Counted from the first letter of the stretch, positions 1 through 9,585 are shown. The stretch is DNA of 64,000 bases from DAIDKA01 sp963708865 (GCA_963708865.1 CAVPUC010000008.1:868001-932000), one strand, 5' to 3'. Notes: generated from the sequence alone by a model not told the origin. Numbers and translations are program-made.

Positions 1-200
1 CCGCGGGTCAGGCGCAGCAGCAGATACTTGGCGCGCCGCTCGACAGCCTCGACGCGTTGACCGGCGAGGGTCTGCGGCAGCTGCGCTTCCACGGGCCAGC
101 GCAGCCGATGGTCATGGATCATCAGCCGCAGCACGGTTCCGCCCGCCAGGTACGGCTCAAGGCCCCGGCGGGTGGTTTCTACTTCGGGAAGCTCCGGCAT
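1..200 (-). CDS. mutM: Formamidopyrimidine-DNA glycosylase, N-terminal part (cut by window edge)
   Basis: The first 66 codons are visible and begin MPELPEVETTRRGLEPYL, the hallmark of Fpg/MutM. After removal of Met the Pro2 amine is the catalytic nucleophile and Glu3 assists in beta/delta elimination at 8-oxoguanine. The zinc finger and H2TH domain lie outside the window. It starts 17 bases after the hpnJ stop on the same strand, so the two are probably co-transcribed. In E. coli mutM sits directly beside rpmG-rpmB, so its presence here with rpmBG 5 kb away fits a disrupted ancestral block. Confidence 0.93.
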   Translation of the reverse strand, partial: MPELPEVETTRRGLEPYLAGGTVLRLMIHDHRLRWPVEAQLPQTLAGQRVEAVERRAKYLLLRLTR

Positions 201-217
201 TACCGGCTCAAGGACGG

Positions 218-1676
218 TTACGCCTGATGTGCCCGCAAAAAGCGGAAGAACTCGACGCCCTCGCGCAGACGGCGCTTCATCATCTCCCAGCTGCCGAGCA
301 TCTCGCGCACGATCTCCCAGATCTTGCTGGGCCGAAAGTAGAAGCGCTTATAGAACACTTCCATGCTGTGGAAGATCTGTTCCTTGGACAGGTGCGGATA
401 ACTGATCGCCGCGAGCTGCACGCCATGATCATTGACCAGGTTGACCGCTTCGTTCTCCTGCAGCCAGCCGTTCTCGACCGCCTGCCGGTACAGCGTGGTG
501 CCGGGATAAGGCGCCGCGAGTGACACCTGGATGGTATGCGGGTTGATCTCCTTGGCGAACCTGATGGTCTTCTCGATTGTCTCCGTGGTCTCGCCGGGAA
601 GTCCGAGAATGAAGGTGCCATGGATCAGGATGCCGAGTTTGCGGCAGTCCTCGGTGAAGCGGCGCGCAATGTCGGTACGCAGACCCTTTTTGATGTTCAG
701 CAGTATCTGGTCATCACCGGATTCATAGCCGACCAGCAGCAGGCGCAGCCCGTTCTCCTTCATCACCTTCAGCGTCTTGTACGGCACATTGGCCTTGGCG
801 TTGCAGCTCCAGGTCATGCCGAGTTCACCCATGCCCTTGGCGATCGCCTCGACGCGTGGCAGCGCGGAGCTGTCCGTGAAGGTGTCATCATCAAACATGA
901 TCTCCTTCACCTCCGGCATGTTGCTCCTTGATCCAGCGTACCTCAGCGATGACATTCTCTGCGGAGCGCACCCGGTAGCGATGGCCGCCGACGGTCTGCG
1001 GCCACAGGCAGAAGGTGCACTTCGAGCGGCAACCGCGGCCGGTGTAAAAGCTCACGTACGGGTGCTTCAGGTAGCCGATGAAGTAATTGCGGATGGTGAG
1101 GTCGCGCTGGTAGACAGGCGCGACAAACGGCAGCTCATCCATGTTCTCGATGGTCGCGCGCGGCAGGTTGTGGACAATGCGGCCCGCGGCATCGCGATAC
1201 GACAGCCCGCGGATGTCCTCGATCGGCAGTCCCGCCGCGACGTCCTGGCAGGTGAAGTCGAACTCCTCGCGACACACGAAATCGATCGCCGCGGTGGCTT
1301 TCAGCGAGCCTTCAGGATCGACCATGGGCTTGGCGCCGATCAGTCCGATCCGGATCTGCGGATTGTCTTCCTTCAGCAGCTCCGCGAAGCGCGCATCGGT
1401 GGGGAAGGAGGGCGTGCTGGTGTGCATGATCACCAGCTCAAAGCCGCGCGCGATCTGGCGGGTCTGCTCAACCGTCAGCTCGTCGGCCGGAGCGTCCACC
1501 ACCCGCGAATCGGGCACCAGGGCCGCGGGCTGCGCCAGCCAGGTCGGGAACCAGAAGGACTTGATCTCGCGCTTGGCCTGATAGCGGGAGCCTGCGCCAC
1601 CGTCGAAGCCTTCGAATGACGGGGCCTGCAAAAACAGTGTTTTGAGCGCTCGGGCGGTCTGGGGCTGAGAGGTCAT
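218..1676 (-). CDS. hpnJ: Hopanoid biosynthesis-associated radical SAM protein HpnJ (one frameshift)
   Basis: The two halves together match HpnJ, a cobalamin-binding-type radical SAM protein of hopanoid synthesis. The N-terminal half carries the family opening (PSFEGFDGGAGSRY) and the cluster-binding CRSKCTFC motif. The C-terminal half continues with MPEVKEIMFDDDTF. The frames join near 920, where loss of one base restores a continuous protein of about 485 residues. I chose the ATG at 1676 because GGAAGG lies four bases upstream, rather than the in-frame ATG at 1706. HpnJ is linked to modification of the bacteriohopanepolyol side chain. No other hpn gene is in the window. Confidence 0.88.
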
Positions 1677-1903
1677 TGGGCCTTCCGTACGCGACATCAA
1701 AGCCAATGATGGCGCGCGCTGGTTTCAATGGAAAGTTAAGAGTCTGACTATACTTTACACGGCAGAGTTCGGGCGCCTCACCGAGACATATTTGATGGTC
1801 CCGACAGGCTAAGCGGCGGGCTAAGGGGCGGTGCCTCGGGCGCCGCCAAGCGAAGTGTTACCCTTGTGCCATTGCAGTGCAATCGAAACCACAAGGTGCC
1901 CGG

Positions 1904-2827
1904 ATGCGACTCCACCCGACCGGAAAGTTCGATAATCACGCAGCCCCCTACCAGCACATCCAGGTGCGGCCCCTGGCCGCCTCCATGGGTGCCGAAATTG
2001 TCGGTCTGCAGGCTGCGGAAGTCACCGCTGAACAGTTCGAAGAAGTCCGCCACGCGCTGTTCCGCCACAAGATGATCTACCTGCGCGGCCAGCGGCTCAC
2101 GCACGAGTCCCACGAGGCCTTCAGCCTGCGGTTTGGACCCTTTGCCGAGGACGCCTACACCCAGGGTGTGCCGGGACATCGCAACGTGCACCCCCTGATC
2201 AAGGAGGCGGACGACCCATCCAAGATGGTATTCGGAGAAGGCTGGCATACCGACTCGCCGTTTCTGCCGGAACCGCCGGCCATCACCTCGCTGCGTTCGG
2301 TGCAGATTCCGCCCTTCGGCGGGGATACCACCTGGGCCAATTCAGCGCTCGCCTATATCAACCTGAGCGACACCTACCGGCGCATGATCGCGGATCTGAA
2401 AGTGCATTTCTCGCTGCGCGATGTACTGCGATCGGCGCAGGAAGCGGTGCAGGTGGGGGACAGCCCCATCGGCCAGCTGGCGGCGACTCGCGGCGCCGAG
2501 AAGCTCTCCGAGAGCCTGGTGCGCAAAATCAAAGGCAACTATCACCCGATGGTGCGCACTCATCCGGTCACGGGTGAAAAAGCGCTCTATGTGGATCCGT
2601 CCTACGGTATCGGCATCGAGGGCATGCACGAGGAGGAGTCGGCGCCGATCCTCAAGTACCTGACCGACCATCTGATCCAGCCGGTCTTCGCGTGTCGGCT
2701 GCGCTGGGAGACCGACATGCTCGCCCTGTGGGACAACCGCCTGTGCGTGCATCAGGCCTACAACGACTACCAGGGTTATCGGCGCGAACTGTACCGCACC
2801 ACGCTGCGCGGCGAGAAACCGGCGTGA
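1904..2827 (+). CDS. TauD/TfdA-family Fe(II)/2-oxoglutarate dioxygenase
   Basis: A 307-residue protein with the TauD fold signature. The iron ligands appear as H-x-D in GWHTDSPF (about residues 115-117) and a distal His in CVHQAYND (about 283), followed by the YRREL Arg that binds 2-oxoglutarate. Family members cleave taurine, alkyl sulfates, 2,4-D or similar substrates; the sequence does not say which. An ATG at 1904 with AAGGTG upstream is preferred to the GTG at 1877. It is divergent from hpnJ and convergent with the VOC gene. No sulfonate transporter is adjacent, so a role in sulfur scavenging is not supported by context. Confidence 0.88.
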   Translation: MRLHPTGKFDNHAAPYQHIQVRPLAASMGAEIVGLQAAEVTAEQFEEVRHALFRHKMIYLRGQRLTHESHEAFSLRFGPFAEDAYTQGVPGHRNVHPLIKEADDPSKMVFGEGWHTDSPFLPEPPAITSLRSVQIPPFGGDTTWANSALAYINLSDTYRRMIADLKVHFSLRDVLRSAQEAVQVGDSPIGQLAATRGAEKLSESLVRKIKGNYHPMVRTHPVTGEKALYVDPSYGIGIEGMHEEESAPILKYLTDHLIQPVFACRLRWETDMLALWDNRLCVHQAYNDYQGYRRELYRTTLRGEKPA

Positions 2828-2834
2828 GGGCGCA

Positions 2835-3203
2835 TCACTGTTCCTTGCGGGGGTCGTACCAGACCGCCTCGATGTTGTGACCATCGGGGTCGTAAGCGAA
2901 GGCGGCATAGTAGCCGGGCGAGTAATCCCGATAGCCCGGTGCGCCGTTGTCCTTGGCGCCGGCCGCCAGCGCGGCCTGATGGAACGCTTTGACCTCATCA
3001 GCTGACTTCGCCGCGAAAGCGAGGTGCGAGGGGACCACGGCCTCTGCGCGGTGGATCCAGAAGTCCGTATTCTCGCCATCGTTGAAGCCGGCGGAGTCGC
3101 CGTACTCCATGTTGTTGTGGTACCCGAGTGGCTCGAGAACCTTGCGATAGAACGTTTTGGACCGCTGGTAGTCGCTGACGTGTAGGCCGGTGTGGGCAAT
3201 CAT
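2835..3203 (-). CDS. VOC family (glyoxalase/dioxygenase superfamily) protein
   Basis: A single-domain 122-residue protein. It opens MIAHTGLHVSDYQRSKTFY, the first beta-alpha-beta-beta-beta unit of the vicinal oxygen chelate fold, and closes with AFAYDPDGHNIEAVW, where the Glu is the usual metal ligand. Members bind a divalent metal and act as lyases, dioxygenases or antibiotic-binding proteins. Its stop is 8 bases from the stop of the convergent dioxygenase gene. The substrate cannot be told from sequence. Confidence 0.88.
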   Translation of the reverse strand: MIAHTGLHVSDYQRSKTFYRKVLEPLGYHNNMEYGDSAGFNDGENTDFWIHRAEAVVPSHLAFAAKSADEVKAFHQAALAAGAKDNGAPGYRDYSPGYYAAFAYDPDGHNIEAVWYDPRKEQ

Positions 3204-3319
3204 GATTCACTCCCGCCGCAACGGCGATGAGCGGACCATAGTCCCGGCCGTGCTGGCACGCATGCCGTATTCCAGCCAAAATGCTGTCGGTGCTCTCTTA
3301 GTTAACCTCAGGAAAACAC

Positions 3320-4351
3320 ATGGAATACCGCCAGCTGGGCCGTTCGGGATTGAAGGTCCCCGTCTTAAGTTTCGGCACCGGCACTTTCGGTGGGGGTGGC
3401 GTATTCGAAGCTTTTGGCACGACAGGCGTCGAGGAGGCCACGCGCCTGGTCTCGATCTGTCTTGAAGCGGGGCTTAGGATGTTCGACTCCGCCAACGTCT
3501 ATTCGCAAGGCCTCGCCGAGCAGGTGCTCGGCGCCGCCATTCGCGGCCGACGCGAACAGGTGCTCATCTCGACCAAGGGCACCTTCCGCATGGGGCCCGG
3601 TCCGAATGATCTGGGTTCCTCTCGTTTCCATCTGATCAACGCCTGCGAAGCGAGCTTGAAGCGGCTGGGCACGGATTACATCGATGTCTATCAGCTGCAC
3701 GGCTTCGACGGCTCGACACCCGTCGAGGAGACCCTGCGGGCCCTCGATGATCTGATCACCAGCGGCAAAATACGCTATATCGGCTGCTCGAATTTTTCGG
3801 GGTGGCACCTGATGAAGTCGCTCGCGGTGTCGGAGCGCTACGGCCTCGCCCGCTATGTCGCGCATCAGGCCCACTACTCGCTGGTCGGGCGCGACTACGA
3901 ATGGGAGTTGATGCCGCTCGCGCTCGATCAAGGCGTCGGCGCGATCGTCTGGAGTCCATTGGGCTGGGGTCGCCTGACCGGCAAGATTCGTCGCGGTCAG
4001 CCGCATCCTGAGGTCAGCCGACTCAATACGAAAGTCATCGTCGATATCGGGCCGCCGGTTCCCGAGGAGCGACTGTTCAAGGTGGTCGATGCCCTGGACG
4101 AGATCGCGCGCGAGACCGGCAAGACCCTGCCCCAGGTCGCCCTCAACTGGGTGCTGCAGCGACCGACCGTTTCGACCGTCATCATCGGCGCACGCAACGA
4201 GCAGCAGTTACGCGACAATCTTGGCGCTGTGGGCTGGACGCTGAGCGCGGCGCAGATGGCGCGGCTGGATGCCGCGAGCGCGACGCCTTATGCCTATCCC
4301 TACTGGCATCAGCGCCAGTTCACGGAGCGCAGCCCCTCACCGGTGCAGTAA
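3320..4351 (+). CDS. Aldo/keto reductase
   Basis: A 343-residue AKR (TIM barrel, NADPH-dependent). The catalytic tetrad is present: Asp56 and Tyr61 in MFDSANVY, Lys86 in ISTKGTF, His127 in YQLHGFD. The coenzyme-binding end is seen in STVIIGARNEQQLRDN near residue 290. The start follows AGGAAAA at a normal distance. It most resembles the YajO/Tas type of AKRs acting on small aldehydes. A second AKR of the same broad type lies at 51997-53004 on the other strand. Confidence 0.93.
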   Translation: MEYRQLGRSGLKVPVLSFGTGTFGGGGVFEAFGTTGVEEATRLVSICLEAGLRMFDSANVYSQGLAEQVLGAAIRGRREQVLISTKGTFRMGPGPNDLGSSRFHLINACEASLKRLGTDYIDVYQLHGFDGSTPVEETLRALDDLITSGKIRYIGCSNFSGWHLMKSLAVSERYGLARYVAHQAHYSLVGRDYEWELMPLALDQGVGAIVWSPLGWGRLTGKIRRGQPHPEVSRLNTKVIVDIGPPVPEERLFKVVDALDEIARETGKTLPQVALNWVLQRPTVSTVIIGARNEQQLRDNLGAVGWTLSAAQMARLDAASATPYAYPYWHQRQFTERSPSPVQ

Positions 4352-4366
4352 CGGCGCAAGCACCGG

Positions 4367-4823
4367 TCAGTGATTCGGACCGGATTTCTCAACAGGGGTG
4401 CCGCGTGCCGGACCGTCAATAAATTTATTGCCAACGACCGTGACACTCACCAGCGCGAAGTAGCCGACATCGTCCAGTTGGAACGACAGCAGCTTCTTCG
4501 GCGGCAGACTGGTCAGCCAGAACATGCTCTGGCAGTTGACCGCCTCGGCATTGAAACGAGTCGGGGAGGGCAGTGCCGCGCCGGGTTGGCAGAGTCTCAT
4601 TCGCCGCCGCAATGATCTTCTGGGCACGCAGGTAATGATTTAAATTGGTCGAGCGCAGACGTTCCAGGTCGGCCGCACCATTCAGCTGCACCCATTTCAG
4701 CATCTTGGGCGACGACGGCGACGCCGGCGGCGCCGAGCCGGTGGGCGCTTGGGCAAGGCACAGACTCGCCCAGGCGCTGGCGCCGAGCACAGCTACGGCA
4801 GCAAAACCCAAGGGACTTCGCAT
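4367..4823 (-). CDS. Small secreted protein of unknown function (one frameshift)
   Basis: The first frame starts at an ATG preceded by AGGAGTG and encodes a Sec signal peptide (MRSPLGFAAVAVLGASAWA...CLAQA) followed by a Pro/Ser-rich linker. The second frame picks up near 4565 and runs through FWLTSLPPKKLLSFQLDDVGY to a TGA at 4367. Joined, they give a periplasmic or secreted protein of about 150 residues. I do not recognise a family. It stands alone between an aldo/keto reductase and a tautomerase. Confidence 0.6.
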
Positions 4824-4974
4824 GGTGTTCACTCCTGTTCCGCTGACCGTAGAGTACTCACTCATGCAGTAAGTTCCTACCGCGCGCATCGCGGACCCTG
4901 GGTCGACAGCAAGAATTGATGCGATGCCGCAAGTACAGGGAATCCGACGCAGATGAGCTGTGCTTGAGCGATGG

Positions 4975-5364
4975 CTACACTTCGACTTTGTAGGCCAACC
5001 CAACTTCATCGCCTGGCAACCCGCGGAAGCCCCAGTTGCGTTTCGGCGTCTCGGTGAGGGTCACTTCCACTTCATTGGGCAGCCGATCGGCCTGTTGGCA
5101 TATCCGTTCGAACAGCAGCCGAATCAACTGTTTCTTGGTCGCGATCGTACGACCTTCGAACATGCTGATTTCGATGATGGTATAGCGGGCGCTGGCACTG
5201 GCTGGATAGTAGAAGTCCTCCGCCTCCAGGTGAAAGAAGCGGTGCGCCCGTTTGTCCTGCGGAAACTGCAGCGCCTCGACGACGCACGAGTGGATGGCGT
5301 CAGACAGGGCTGATTGGACCGGCTTGAGGTGTTCCCGCTGGCCGTAGATTTTTATCTGTGCCAC
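4975..5364 (-). CDS. Tautomerase family protein
   Basis: A 129-residue protein resembling the tautomerase superfamily members that are longer than 4-oxalocrotonate tautomerase. Typical features are the strand ARYTIIEISMFEGRT followed by TKKQLIRLLFERI and a C-terminal NWGFRGLPGDE. In this group an N-terminal Pro is usually the base, but here the sequence opens MAQIKIYG, so catalysis by Pro1 is not apparent. It sits just downstream of the rpmB-rpmG terminator on the same strand. Confidence 0.75.
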   Translation of the reverse strand: MAQIKIYGQREHLKPVQSALSDAIHSCVVEALQFPQDKRAHRFFHLEAEDFYYPASASARYTIIEISMFEGRTIATKKQLIRLLFERICQQADRLPNEVEVTLTETPKRNWGFRGLPGDEVGLAYKVEV

Positions 5365-5393
5365 AAACGCTTCCTTTCACACCTGCCTGAATG

Positions 5394-5423
5394 AAAAAGG
5401 CCCGGTTGCTGCCGGGCCTCTTT
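5394..5423 (-). terminator. Rho-independent terminator after rpmB-rpmG
   Basis: A perfect 7-bp stem (GGCCCGG/CCGGGCC) with a six-base loop at 5399-5418 is followed on the minus strand by five T. The other side is TCTTT, so it could also stop plus-strand transcripts. It lies 26 bases past the rpmG stop. Confidence 0.85.
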
Positions 5424-5448
5424 AGGAACTGTGCGCTGCAAGCGGCGG

Positions 5449-5604
5449 CTATTTGATCTTGGTCTCTTTATAGGAGACATGCTTGCGGACCATCGGGTCA
5501 AACTTCTTCACCTCAAGCTTGTCCGGGTGCAGACGCTTGTTCTTCGTCGTCACGTAGAAATGACCGGTTCCGGCCGACGACAACAGTTTGATTTTCTCGC
5601 GCAT
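5449..5604 (-). CDS. rpmG: 50S ribosomal protein L33
   Basis: Fifty-one residues beginning MREKIKLLSSAGTGHFYVTT and ending in KHVSYKETKIK, the standard short L33. It lacks the two zinc CxxC pairs, so it is the zinc-independent type. Its ATG overlaps the rpmB TGA by one base (TGATG), which implies translational coupling. The terminator follows directly. Confidence 0.96.
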   Translation of the reverse strand: MREKIKLLSSAGTGHFYVTTKNKRLHPDKLEVKKFDPMVRKHVSYKETKIK

Positions 5605-5840
5605 CAGATCTTCTCACCCTGTTTGCGCAGCTTGGCCACGATCACATCAATGCCCTTCTTCTCGATGGTGCGCATGCCATGGATCGACACGCGCAGGGAT
5701 ACCCAGCGCTTTTCGGCCTCGAGCCAGAAGCGCTGCTGGTGCAGGTTCGGCAGGAAGCGCCGTCGGACCCGGTTGTTCGCGTGCGAGACGCGATTGCCCG
5801 AAGCGGGGCCTTTGCCAGTGACTTCACAGACGCGGGACAT
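5604..5840 (-). CDS. rpmB: 50S ribosomal protein L28
   Basis: Seventy-eight residues beginning MSRVCEVTGKGPASGNRVSH, a full-length L28. An in-frame ATG seven codons upstream is rejected because L28 always starts at MSRVC and an AAAGG site precedes this ATG. Forms the rpmB-rpmG operon. In E. coli radC is the next gene upstream on the opposite or same transcript; here about 3 kb of unrelated genes separate them. Confidence 0.96.
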   Translation of the reverse strand: MSRVCEVTGKGPASGNRVSHANNRVRRRFLPNLHQQRFWLEAEKRWVSLRVSIHGMRTIEKKGIDVIVAKLRKQGEKI

Positions 5841-6020
5841 AAACTTAACCTTTACGATCAATTGGTTACGGAACGCCGGATGACCCGGACAGACCGCTGG
5901 GGTCGAGCTTTATACCAGCCGCAAAGCCTTCCCGCAAGGCGCCGCCGCGCGGTCCGGCCCGCTACTCCCCCAACCGGTATGATTCGTGAAAGCTCAAAAA
6001 AGGGCCATCGGGGGTCTCGG

Positions 6021-6704
6021 ATGCTTGCCGCAATACGCCAACACGCCGTCATGCGCCTAGCGGCGTGCCTTCTCGTGGGCACTGCCTGGGTCGGGAGCAT
6101 TCGCGCGGCCGATGTGCGCGGGTTCGTCGCCGAGACTCAGCAATCATCGACGGTAGCGCAGCAGCTGACCATGGCTTGGTGGATTCCGGCCGAGTTCTGG
6201 GACGTAAGTCTCGCCGGCAATCCCAGTGTTCCCCCGGACACCGTCGCACAAGTCCATGCGGCTTTTCAGGACTATCAGGTCTTTGCGTTGCTGCGGGCCA
6301 ATACCGGTATGCAGGGCTTGAGCAACGTCGCCTCAAAAGCAGACCTGTTGAGCAATGGCCGCCTGGAAGTGGACGGCAAGGTGATTGCCCCGGTCGATCC
6401 TGACAAGGTGCCGGTAGCGGTCCAGACCATCCTCGGCGCATTGAAGCCGCTGCTGGCAGGGATGCTGGGACAGATGGGCCAGAGCATTGAACTGATCGTG
6501 TATCCGGCAACCTCTGACGGTCATCGGATCACTGATCCCATGAAGCCCGGGTCCTTCCAGTACACGCTTTACGACCAGACGTTTCGTTGGCGGCTGCCAC
6601 TGGCCAGTCTTTTGCCGAAGAAAATCGATCGCAAATCCAAGGAAGAATTTCCGGGCAATTACGATTACAACCCGTTTACCGGTGACAAGCTCAGCCAGAA
6701 ATAG
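6021..6704 (+). CDS. Secreted protein of unknown function
   Basis: About 227 residues. A positively charged start and the hydrophobic run LAACLLVGTAWVGSIRA with an A-A junction mark a Sec signal peptide. The mature part has no Cys and no repeat, with a Trp-rich start (TMAWWIPAEFWD) and a Lys-rich C-terminus. I do not recognise a domain; the mature region (helical, with VAVQTILGALKPLLAGML) does not resemble an enzyme I know. The ATG at 6021 is used; one at 6051 would still keep the signal peptide. No close partner gene. Confidence 0.75.
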   Translation: MLAAIRQHAVMRLAACLLVGTAWVGSIRAADVRGFVAETQQSSTVAQQLTMAWWIPAEFWDVSLAGNPSVPPDTVAQVHAAFQDYQVFALLRANTGMQGLSNVASKADLLSNGRLEVDGKVIAPVDPDKVPVAVQTILGALKPLLAGMLGQMGQSIELIVYPATSDGHRITDPMKPGSFQYTLYDQTFRWRLPLASLLPKKIDRKSKEEFPGNYDYNPFTGDKLSQK

Positions 6705-6965
6705 CTCCCTGGAGAAGTTTACGGCGCCGTTGGTAGATGGCATGCGCAAACACCGGTGTTAATCGCTCGCGAACTTCGCAAGTCCTACGGCAATCTCGTG
6801 CGTGGTCTGCCGGATTCTGGCCCTGCACGTCCTCGATGCTTTTGAGCAGGCCTAAGTAAAGGTCGCGAAACTTTGGGTCCAGGTTCCTGGCATTTGTGCC
6901 GGTCGCGCTGGTGGGCGCGAAAGCGAGGAATGAAGGAAGCCGTACCGCCGTGTCGACGGAACGTC
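6705..6965 (-). other. Intergenic stretch with an open minus-strand frame but no start codon
   Basis: One minus-strand frame stays open across almost the whole interval (it reads NLDPKFRDLYLGLLKSIED near 6830-6880) and ends at a TGA near 6703. It has no ATG, and another frame contains THEIAVGLAKFASD before a stop. It may be a decayed or frameshifted small gene, or chance in GC-rich DNA. No repeat or RNA is seen. Confidence 0.25.
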
Positions 6966-7529
6966 TTAAGGCGACGCCGCTAACTGTGGTGTGGGCTTGA
7001 GTACCTGGGCACGCAGCCCGACGTTAGTCCGGTTGCAAACATCCCGAGAAATCTGTTTCGCATTGCGGATTGAAAACAGGGGCAGCACTTTCATCGTCAC
7101 GTAGTCCAGATACGCGCAGGTGAACGGCAGAGAGAATCCCATTCTGCTCTGGATTTTGTCCTGGTTCGTTCTGAGCTCAACAATCTGCCAGCTCGCATCG
7201 GCCTCCGCGTCCGCGGCGCTGCGGGCGTTATCGGCCGGCGCGAGCACCGAGAATGTGACGTCAATGGTGTTTCCGCCGGCCCGGACCTGGCAGTTGCGTT
7301 CATCGAACTTCAGGTCGCTCGCGCGTGCGCCAAGATGCAGCAGCACCGGCCTCAACCGTTCGATGAGTTGGTCGCAGGAAGCGCGACTCAGCGAGCCTGC
7401 GTTGGCAATGAGCGGCGGGGAGAAGTTAACGAGTTTGCGTGGTGTCCAGACAGCGATTTGTCCCGCTTCGGCGGCCGACATGCCGACCAGGCCGAGGGTC
7501 ACCACCAACATCAAAAGTGCAACACGCAT
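6966..7529 (-). CDS. Secreted protein of unknown function with four Cys
   Basis: The likely start at 7529 gives a signal peptide (MRVALLMLVVTLGLVGMSAAEAG) and a mature protein of about 165 residues. It has Cys in RASCDQLIE, ERNCQVR, FTCAYLD and RDVCNRT, an even number that could form two disulfides in the periplasm. No domain is recognised. An upstream in-frame ATG at 7580 would bury the signal peptide. Faces the secreted gene at 6021. Confidence 0.7.
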   Translation of the reverse strand: MRVALLMLVVTLGLVGMSAAEAGQIAVWTPRKLVNFSPPLIANAGSLSRASCDQLIERLRPVLLHLGARASDLKFDERNCQVRAGGNTIDVTFSVLAPADNARSAADAEADASWQIVELRTNQDKIQSRMGFSLPFTCAYLDYVTMKVLPLFSIRNAKQISRDVCNRTNVGLRAQVLKPTPQLAASP

Positions 7530-7580
7530 CGGAAACTCGCCGAAGCGCCGACGATGACCAGCCAACGTGAACGGTTTCAA

Positions 7581-7939
7581 AGGATACCGCGCTTAGCAGA
7601 CGGCGCAAATTGCCGGGTTCAACTCTATGCTGCGCCTGGTGCCCGAGTCATGGATGATTTGATTAGTGGTAATTAATGCCGCTTCGCATCATCGGTAGCA
7701 AATGTCCGCACGTGCCCGGATAACCACGCGTTAGCGACTATGTTCTTCTAACGCAACCCGCGCTCAGCAAAAGTTGGGAGCTCAACATTTGCGAAATCCG
7801 GCTCTTTTGAGGTGCGGAAGTGGCCTCTTGGCCCGTAATTCCACCCGCGCCGTCGCGCGTGGGAACTCCAGCTATTGAGATCCCACACGGAGCGAGGCAG
7901 GTTGCCGCGCCCAACAGTGTGGTCGGCCGCAACCGGACT
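7581..7939. other. Intergenic, nothing recognised
   Basis: Slightly lower GC than its flanks, with short open frames only on both strands. No tRNA, repeat, IS end or strong promoter is visible. Confidence 0.5.
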
Positions 7940-8457
7940 TCAGCGCCGTTTGCTGTAGCGCACCGTACCCGGTTCGCTCCCCTCGCCGATGCTGGTCATA
8001 CCGCACTCTGCATCACTCTTAGCGAAGGTAGCAGCGACGGGAACGTTTCTGCGGCCACTTCCAAGGCGCCCATCGCGAAAGCCAGGTTCATAAGCGCCGT
8101 TACCGCTTCACTGGCGAAGCCACGGCAGCGATACTGCTCAAGAACGGAATAGCCAACTTCGACACATCCCCTCTTGTCCGGTGGTTGCTTGATCCCGCAG
8201 GTACCAATGAGTGTGCCGGGATCGTCAAGCACAATGTAGTAGAAGCGCCACGGATCATCGGGCGCGAGCGTATGTAACGCGTTCAATATCCACTCGATCA
8301 CGTCCGGGCCGTGGTGCTCGGGCGGCCAACCCGCTGGAATGGAGCGGCCAATGGCGATGGCAAGTGCTTCTTGGCTGTCGAGTTCGGCGCGTAGCAAGGC
8401 TTCGTCTGCCCCGACCAAGGTCAGATGGCGGGTCGATCGTTCAAATCGGCATTGCAT
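7940..8457 (-). CDS. GNAT-family N-acetyltransferase, RimJ/RimL type (one frameshift)
   Basis: The protein starts MQCRFERSTRHLTLV after AGAGAAG and shows the acetyl-CoA motif region with GYSVLEQYRCRGFASEA (R-x-x-G-x-A). The provided frame ends early in RVMQSAV. Adding one base near 8011 changes this to RVMQKCGMTSIGEG, the normal C-terminal ending of RimJ/RimL acetyltransferases (N/S-x-x-x-x-x-K-C-G-M), and runs on to a TGA at 7940. The rejoined protein has about 172 residues. Substrate unknown. Confidence 0.75.
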
Positions 8458-8792
8458 GATCTTCTCTCGAATAAAGGGACGAGCTGAGAAGAGAAGACCA
8501 ACCACGGAAGAGGGCTGGGCAGAAATGCCGAAGCCAATCGACTAGCCAATCCTCTCGCTTGGCGCCTGGGCGCCGTCGCTGAGGGGGGCATTCACAGGCA
8601 ACTCCATGGTGCGTGAGAAAATGGCGCACCGGTTCGGGCGAAGTTTAGCCTTGCCATGTGGCGCATACAACGGCACTTGAGCGTGTGAGAGTGCCTGGGT
8701 GAGTGGCCTTGCGAGCAGCGCAATTGACCAGCCGACTACCCTCAAAGACTTCGCGGGTGCTGCGAGGTATGACGGCGGCGGCGGCCAAGGCA
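8458..8792. other. Intergenic, nothing recognised
   Basis: Between the GNAT start and the radC stop. Several overlapping short frames exist, none with a signal peptide, domain or credible ribosome binding site. No repeats or RNA noticed. Confidence 0.5.
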
Positions 8793-9468
8793 TCAAATAA
8801 GTCCGCGCTCAGCGAACGACATACAGCGTCCGTCACCGATCACGAGGTGGTCCAGCACGCGGATGTCCACCAGCGCGAGGGCATCCCGCAGGCGGGTGGT
8901 GATGAGTTCATCGGCGTGGCTGGGCTCGGCGACTCCGGACGGGTGGTTGTGGGCCAGGATCACGGCGGCCGCATTGCGTGCCAGGGCAGCCTTGACGACC
9001 TCCCGGGGATGCACACTCGCCCCATCGATCGTGCCGCGGAACAGTTCCTCGAATGCAATGAGCTGGTGCCGGGCATTGAGGTGCATGCAGCAGAACACCT
9101 CATAAGGTCGATCCCGCAGCTGCGCGAGCAGAAAGCCGCGGGCGGTCTCGGGGGAATCCAGAGCAGGACCTGCCTTGAGGGTTTCGCGGTAGTGGCGGCG
9201 GGCCAGCTCCAGCGCGGCCTGCAACAAGCAGTAGCGGGCCGGCCCCAGCCCACGCCCGGCCATGGCCTGCACCCGATCCGGCGCACAACAACTCGCGCAG
9301 GGACCCGAATTGCGCCAGCAGCTGATGCGCCAGATCCACCGCAGTTCCGCCGCGGCTGCCGGTGCCGAAGAAGACCGCCAGCAGTTCGGCGTTGGACAGG
9401 CTCTGGGCGCCCTGTTCCATGAGCTTTTCGCGCGGTCTCTCGCTGGGCAGCCAGTTCCGGATCGACAT
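8793..9468 (-). CDS. radC: RadC/MPN-domain protein (one frameshift)
   Basis: Opens MSIRNWLPSERPREKLMEQG and SLSNAELLAVFFGTG, the classic RadC N-terminus. Near 9285 the frame changes and the protein resumes with MAGRGLGPARYCLLQAALE and the JAMM metal motif HNHPSGVAEPSHAD. Joined length is about 224 residues, normal for RadC. The helix-hairpin-helix (GLGPA) and MPN domain are both kept. Despite the name a DNA repair role is not established in the family. It is divergent from coaBC exactly as in E. coli. Confidence 0.92.
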
Positions 9469-9585
9469 GGTGGCAGTGTCCGGCGGCGGCGCCCGTGCCG
9501 CCTAGCACCGAATCCGCTGTAGACATACCCAAATGCTTGTTTGCAGGTCGCCGGATCGCGCCGGATAATGGCTGCGAGAGGTTCT

